A stretch of 64,000 nt of DNA from Bacteriovoracaceae bacterium (lineage in GTDB: Bacteria > Bdellovibrionota > Bacteriovoracia > Bacteriovoracales > Bacteriovoracaceae): the NCBI GenBank assembly GCA_013141065.1, contig JABFRR010000002.1, forward strand, positions 62,001-126,000, in the 5' to 3' direction. The translations under genes were made by a program, and so were the position numbers. The notes beneath the pieces were generated by a model that saw nothing but the letters and a program-made list of their open reading frames with translations, made no database searches and was not told the origin of the DNA. The number at the start of each line of letters is the position of its first letter. Positions within the stretch are counted from its first letter, which is position 1. Below are positions 61,117 to 64,000 of the stretch, in pieces.

Positions 61117-62457
61117 TTAAAATTGATATTTTTCTTTGAGGTATCTGAACATTTCTACTTTTGCTTCAAGCTTTATTAATCCTCGCCAAATACTAACCGT
61201 CCCGGGCTCTCCGTCGCTTTTACGGCCATTAAAGCCCCCCATCTTAGCGACAAATCGTAGGGCCTCTCTAATCGTTATTCTTTGATCATCAGATATCTTA
61301 TTTTCTATTTTCAAAACGAGTGATTCTTCTTCTGAAAAAAGAAAGACTTGAATCTTCATCTGGAGCTGCTTCTGCTAAATGTTTAACGTAATAAATTCTC
61401 CACGCAATAACTGAAAATAATGTGATATATTTTTCTAGTCGCTCAAATGTTCTTAATGATGCTCTCTCAACTTTGCATCCGCCATCTTTTAAAATTTTAA
61501 AATAATTTTCAATGTGCCAGCGTTTCTTATAATAATCAATGACTCTAGAAGCATCTCCAAAAATTTTTCAATGGCAAACTTGTCAGCAAGATCCAGTGCA
61601 ATCGATCTTTCTCTGCAACTTCCCCAGTCGTACTTATTTCTAATATATTTAACACCACTTTTCTTTTTACAGAAGTAAGTCCATTAAGTTTGAAGCTAGG
61701 ATCAAAAAATTCTATCTCACCGTACTTTACAATTGCATCCACATCTTTTTAACTTCGTATGAAATATTTTGAATTCATGATCAGTTTTCTTTTTGTTCAA
61801 ATGCCAGCGAAGATAATGATCTCCATTTTCGATTATTCGATCGTGCTTGGATCTAATTATAAAATCTTTATTATTTTTTATTAAAGTAAATAGAACTTCA
61901 AACTGATCTGCCTCCCTGTCAGCGACGTGAATGAGTTTTGTGCCTTTAGGACAATGCTTTTCTGTTTCTAAAATTGCCTCTGCCCAACGATCACTTTCTT
62001 TCTCCCACATATCATCGTATGCACGACTCCATGTTGATAAGGCCATAACTCCTAGAGGTAAATCATTGATATTTACAGCTAAACTATAATGTCCAATAAA
62101 ACCATGAGTCTCTTGATCTCCAGCTTTTCCACCAATATTACCTAAGCCTTTTATAGATCTTTTTGAATTGAAGCTAAAAAAGCTAGAATCATGAATCATC
62201 AAAGCTACAGATTCATTTTGAAGTCTCGAAGAAGTAGACTCACGATGCTCAAATAATATTTTATCTGACGAGAAATTCTTGTGACTGAAGAGACGATAAG
62301 TTGCTTTTTTATCTGCAAAGTTAACTACCGCTTTATTAATAGTTTCGTCAGGACGTCGTGAAAAAATATTCGCCATAGAGAAAAAGCGATCGCGAAGTCT
62401 TTTATCTCCAAATTCAATATTCTTAAATTCTTTTTCTAGCCAATCGCTTTCACTCAT
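61117..62457 (-). pseudogene. IS4-family (Tn5-like) transposase, frameshifted
   Basis: Reading from ATG 62457: a Tn5-type N-domain (FKNIEFGDKRLRDRFFSM), first Asp in LMIHDSSFFSF, second Asp in IHVADREADQFE, then frame breaks near 61740, 61545 and 61360; the catalytic Glu is in YKKRWHIENYFKIL and the C-terminal line is MGGFNGRKSDGEPGTVSIWRG. About 445 codons when joined. No clear end repeats were found, so the element limits are uncertain. Confidence 0.82.
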
Positions 62458-62602
62458 TTAATAAAAATAATTGCAACGATGTGGATGGCCAAGCAAAAAA
62501 ATCTAACAGGGCCTTACATTTGAAAATGTCAACGAGTTAAAGAAAACTTGTGGGTAATTGTTAGTAAAAAGCTTTGGAGTTTGTAAAATCTATAGAGGAG
62601 AA

Positions 62603-62636
62603 TAAAAAATAGGCACTTCAAAAAAGAAGTGCCTAT
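62603..62636 (-). terminator. Intrinsic terminator of the sdhAB operon
   Basis: Stem ATAGGCACTTC (62609-62619) with GAAGTGCCTAT (62626-62636), 11 perfect pairs, loop of six; on the minus strand the T-run TTTTTT (62603-62608) follows. About 20 bases after the sdhB stop. Confidence 0.9.
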
Positions 62637-62654
62637 GCAAGTCTTTTGTATTTA

Positions 62655-63425
62655 CTAACGGCCTGAAAATAAACCTTTAGTGACCGCGCGATTCATACGA
62701 GCGATGTTTTCAAGTTTAATTCCTTTCGGACATTGGGCTTCACATTCAGCTTCATTAGTGCAATTTCCAAATCCTAATTCATCCATTTTTTCGACCATGG
62801 CAATGGCCCGAGATTCAGCTTCGACTTGGCCTTGTGGTAACAGTGCCAATTGAGAAATTTTAGCTGAGACAAAAAGCATAGCAGAAGCATTTTTACAACT
62901 TGCTACACATGCCCCACAACCGATGCAAGCAGCAGCATCCATGGCGAGCTCAGCATTTTCTTGTCCGATTAAAATAGCGTTAGCATCAACGGCATTACCT
63001 GTGTTGACATTGACGTATCCTCCAGCGGCCATGATTTCATCAAAAGCTCCGCGGTTAACCATGAGGTCCTTTACTACTGGAAAAGCTTTTGCTCTCCATG
63101 GCTCAATGACAATGGTGTCGCCATTTTTAAATTTTCTCATGTGAAGTTGGCATGTCGTTGTAAGTGCTTCCGGGCCGTGGGCCTGGCCATTGATCATCAT
63201 TGAACACATTCCACAAATACCTTCACGGCAATCGTGGTCGAAAGCGATTGAGTCACCTTGCTCTTTGACTAGTTTAGTATTGAGAGTATCCATCATTTCA
63301 AGAAAAGACATGTCAGGTGAAACACCATCAAGGGTGTAGTCGACCATTTTACCTTCGTCTTTACTATTTTTTTGTCTCCAAATTTTTAATTTTAAAGACA
63401 TATTGTGTGCACTATTTCCGCTCAT
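62655..63425 (-). CDS. sdhB: Succinate dehydrogenase/fumarate reductase iron-sulfur subunit
   Basis: 256 residues. 2Fe-2S site in [16 protein letters not shown] with the preceding ligand pattern, then [16 protein letters not shown] (4Fe-4S) and [20 protein letters not shown] (3Fe-4S side). Type resembles the cytochrome b558 class. Passes electrons from FADH2 in SdhA to the quinone site. 13 bases after sdhA, AGGATATAAT before the ATG. Confidence 0.95.
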   Translation of the reverse strand: MSGNSAHNMSLKLKIWRQKNSKDEGKMVDYTLDGVSPDMSFLEMMDTLNTKLVKEQGDSIAFDHDCREGICGMCSMMINGQAHGPEALTTTCQLHMRKFKNGDTIVIEPWRAKAFPVVKDLMVNRGAFDEIMAAGGYVNVNTGNAVDANAILIGQENAELAMDAAACIGCGACVASCKNASAMLFVSAKISQLALLPQGQVEAESRAIAMVEKMDELGFGNCTNEAECEAQCPKGIKLENIARMNRAVTKGLFSGR

Positions 63426-63438
63426 ATTATATCCTCGC

Positions 63439-64000
63439 TTATTTGTAACTTCTTTGGGTTAATTTAACGAACTCGAACTTTAATTCTTCTATGTGGCGCA
63501 GAGGTTTTTGGTCTAAACCTTGGTACTCCCAAGCAGCGACGTGACAAAACTCTTCATCATTTCTCATTGCTTCGTTTTCTGGAGTTTGAGACTCTTCTCT
63601 AAAGTGGCCACCACATGACTCTTTTCTTTCAAGCGCATCGAGGGCCATCAGTTCACCAAGTTCTAAAAAGTCTGCCACACGTCCAGCTTTTTCAAGCTCA
63701 GTGTTAACATCCACATCAGTTCCCGTGACTTTTACATTGCTCCAGAATTCTTTTTTAAGTTCTTGGATAGTGCTAATGGCACTGATTAAGCCTTTTTCAT
63801 TACGGGCCATACCGACATGGTCCCACATAATTTTTCCAAGCGCACGGTGAAATTCATCGACTGTTTTTTTCCCATTAATCGCGAGAAGTTTTTGGTATTT
63901 TTCTTTAGAGTCAGTTAATGATTTTTCAAATTCAGGGTGAGCAAGATCAATTTTGTCGAACTTGTTAGTCGCAAAATAATCCCCGATCGTATATGGAATA
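63439..64000 (-). CDS. sdhA: Succinate dehydrogenase flavoprotein subunit, C-terminal part
   Basis: About 186 C-terminal residues; the gene continues past the right edge. [17 protein letters not shown] opens the visible part; [18 protein letters not shown] and [30 protein letters not shown] are the family's C-terminal landmarks (the ESCGGHFR line carries the substrate-side Arg region). Upstream of sdhB in the same operon, gene order A-B. Confidence 0.93.
   Translation of the reverse strand, partial: IPYTIGDYFATNKFDKIDLAHPEFEKSLTDSKEKYQKLLAINGKKTVDEFHRALGKIMWDHVGMARNEKGLISAISTIQELKKEFWSNVKVTGTDVDVNTELEKAGRVADFLELGELMALDALERKESCGGHFREESQTPENEAMRNDEEFCHVAAWEYQGLDQKPLRHIEELKFEFVKLTQRSYK

Noticed and set aside
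62486..62512. TGGCCA followed by GGGCC in the gap before sdhB
   Set aside because: Single boxes 20 bases apart without the paired layout or a stem; not counted as a seventh repeat.

Overview
The window looks like AT-rich chromosome of a Bdellovibrionota-type bacterium, probably the Bacteriovorax/Peredibacter side. That placement is inferred from gene content and style: a type II secretion pair, many secreted proteases and lipoproteins, a type III glutamine synthetase, a chemoreceptor, queuosine genes and a succinate dehydrogenase pair. No rRNA or tRNA gene was seen.

1-40.7 kb is ordinary chromosome. In order it holds gspD (partial) and gspC on the minus strand; an acyl-CoA dehydrogenase with an FG-GAP lipoprotein; a lipoprotein with a possible Cys-His-Asp active site; an A-type Fe-S-like protein with a LysR regulator; an M61 peptidase; a chemoreceptor; a 28-residue membrane peptide and type III glutamine synthetase; a prolyl oligopeptidase lipoprotein; a METTL25-like methyltransferase divergent from murD; an aminopeptidase P; a matrixin-like protease with a beta-barrel protein; serC with a CHASE-PAS histidine kinase; FHA-RDD protein with tgt; an outer-membrane protein; a DEAD-box helicase; a truncated globin; a DksA-type protein; queE; a papain-like protease; a SprT/DUF2786 pair that looks like one gene split by a frameshift; and a lytic transglycosylase.

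40.7-62.5 kb is an accessory island. It opens with a secreted RHS protein (41063-44839) and its candidate immunity gene. A cassette array follows (45.3-50.6 kb): an AIPR-type phage-defence gene, a small membrane protein, two promoterless RHS tips each with a membrane immunity candidate, and two decayed RHS remnants. Six copies of a folded repeat separate these pieces. Each copy has paired TGGCC boxes, a hairpin whose stem differs between copies, and a closing GGCC-type box. The array ends at a minus-strand operon (about 58.6 to 50.6 kb) encoding an FtsK-like fragment, a replication-relaxation-like gene cut by an IS110/IS1111-type element, two lipoproteins, a small protein, a Mom/GNAT-like protein fused to a helix-turn-helix domain, and two tyrosine recombinases. 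The second recombinase has lost two catalytic residues. I read this as a candidate integron-like system that stores and swaps RHS toxin tips and defence cargo. It is the most interesting object in the window.

Beyond it are an IS630-like element, a DUF4329 toxin-tip remnant with an intact immunity candidate, and a frameshifted IS4/Tn5-like transposase. Core genes resume with sdhB and the 3' end of sdhA.
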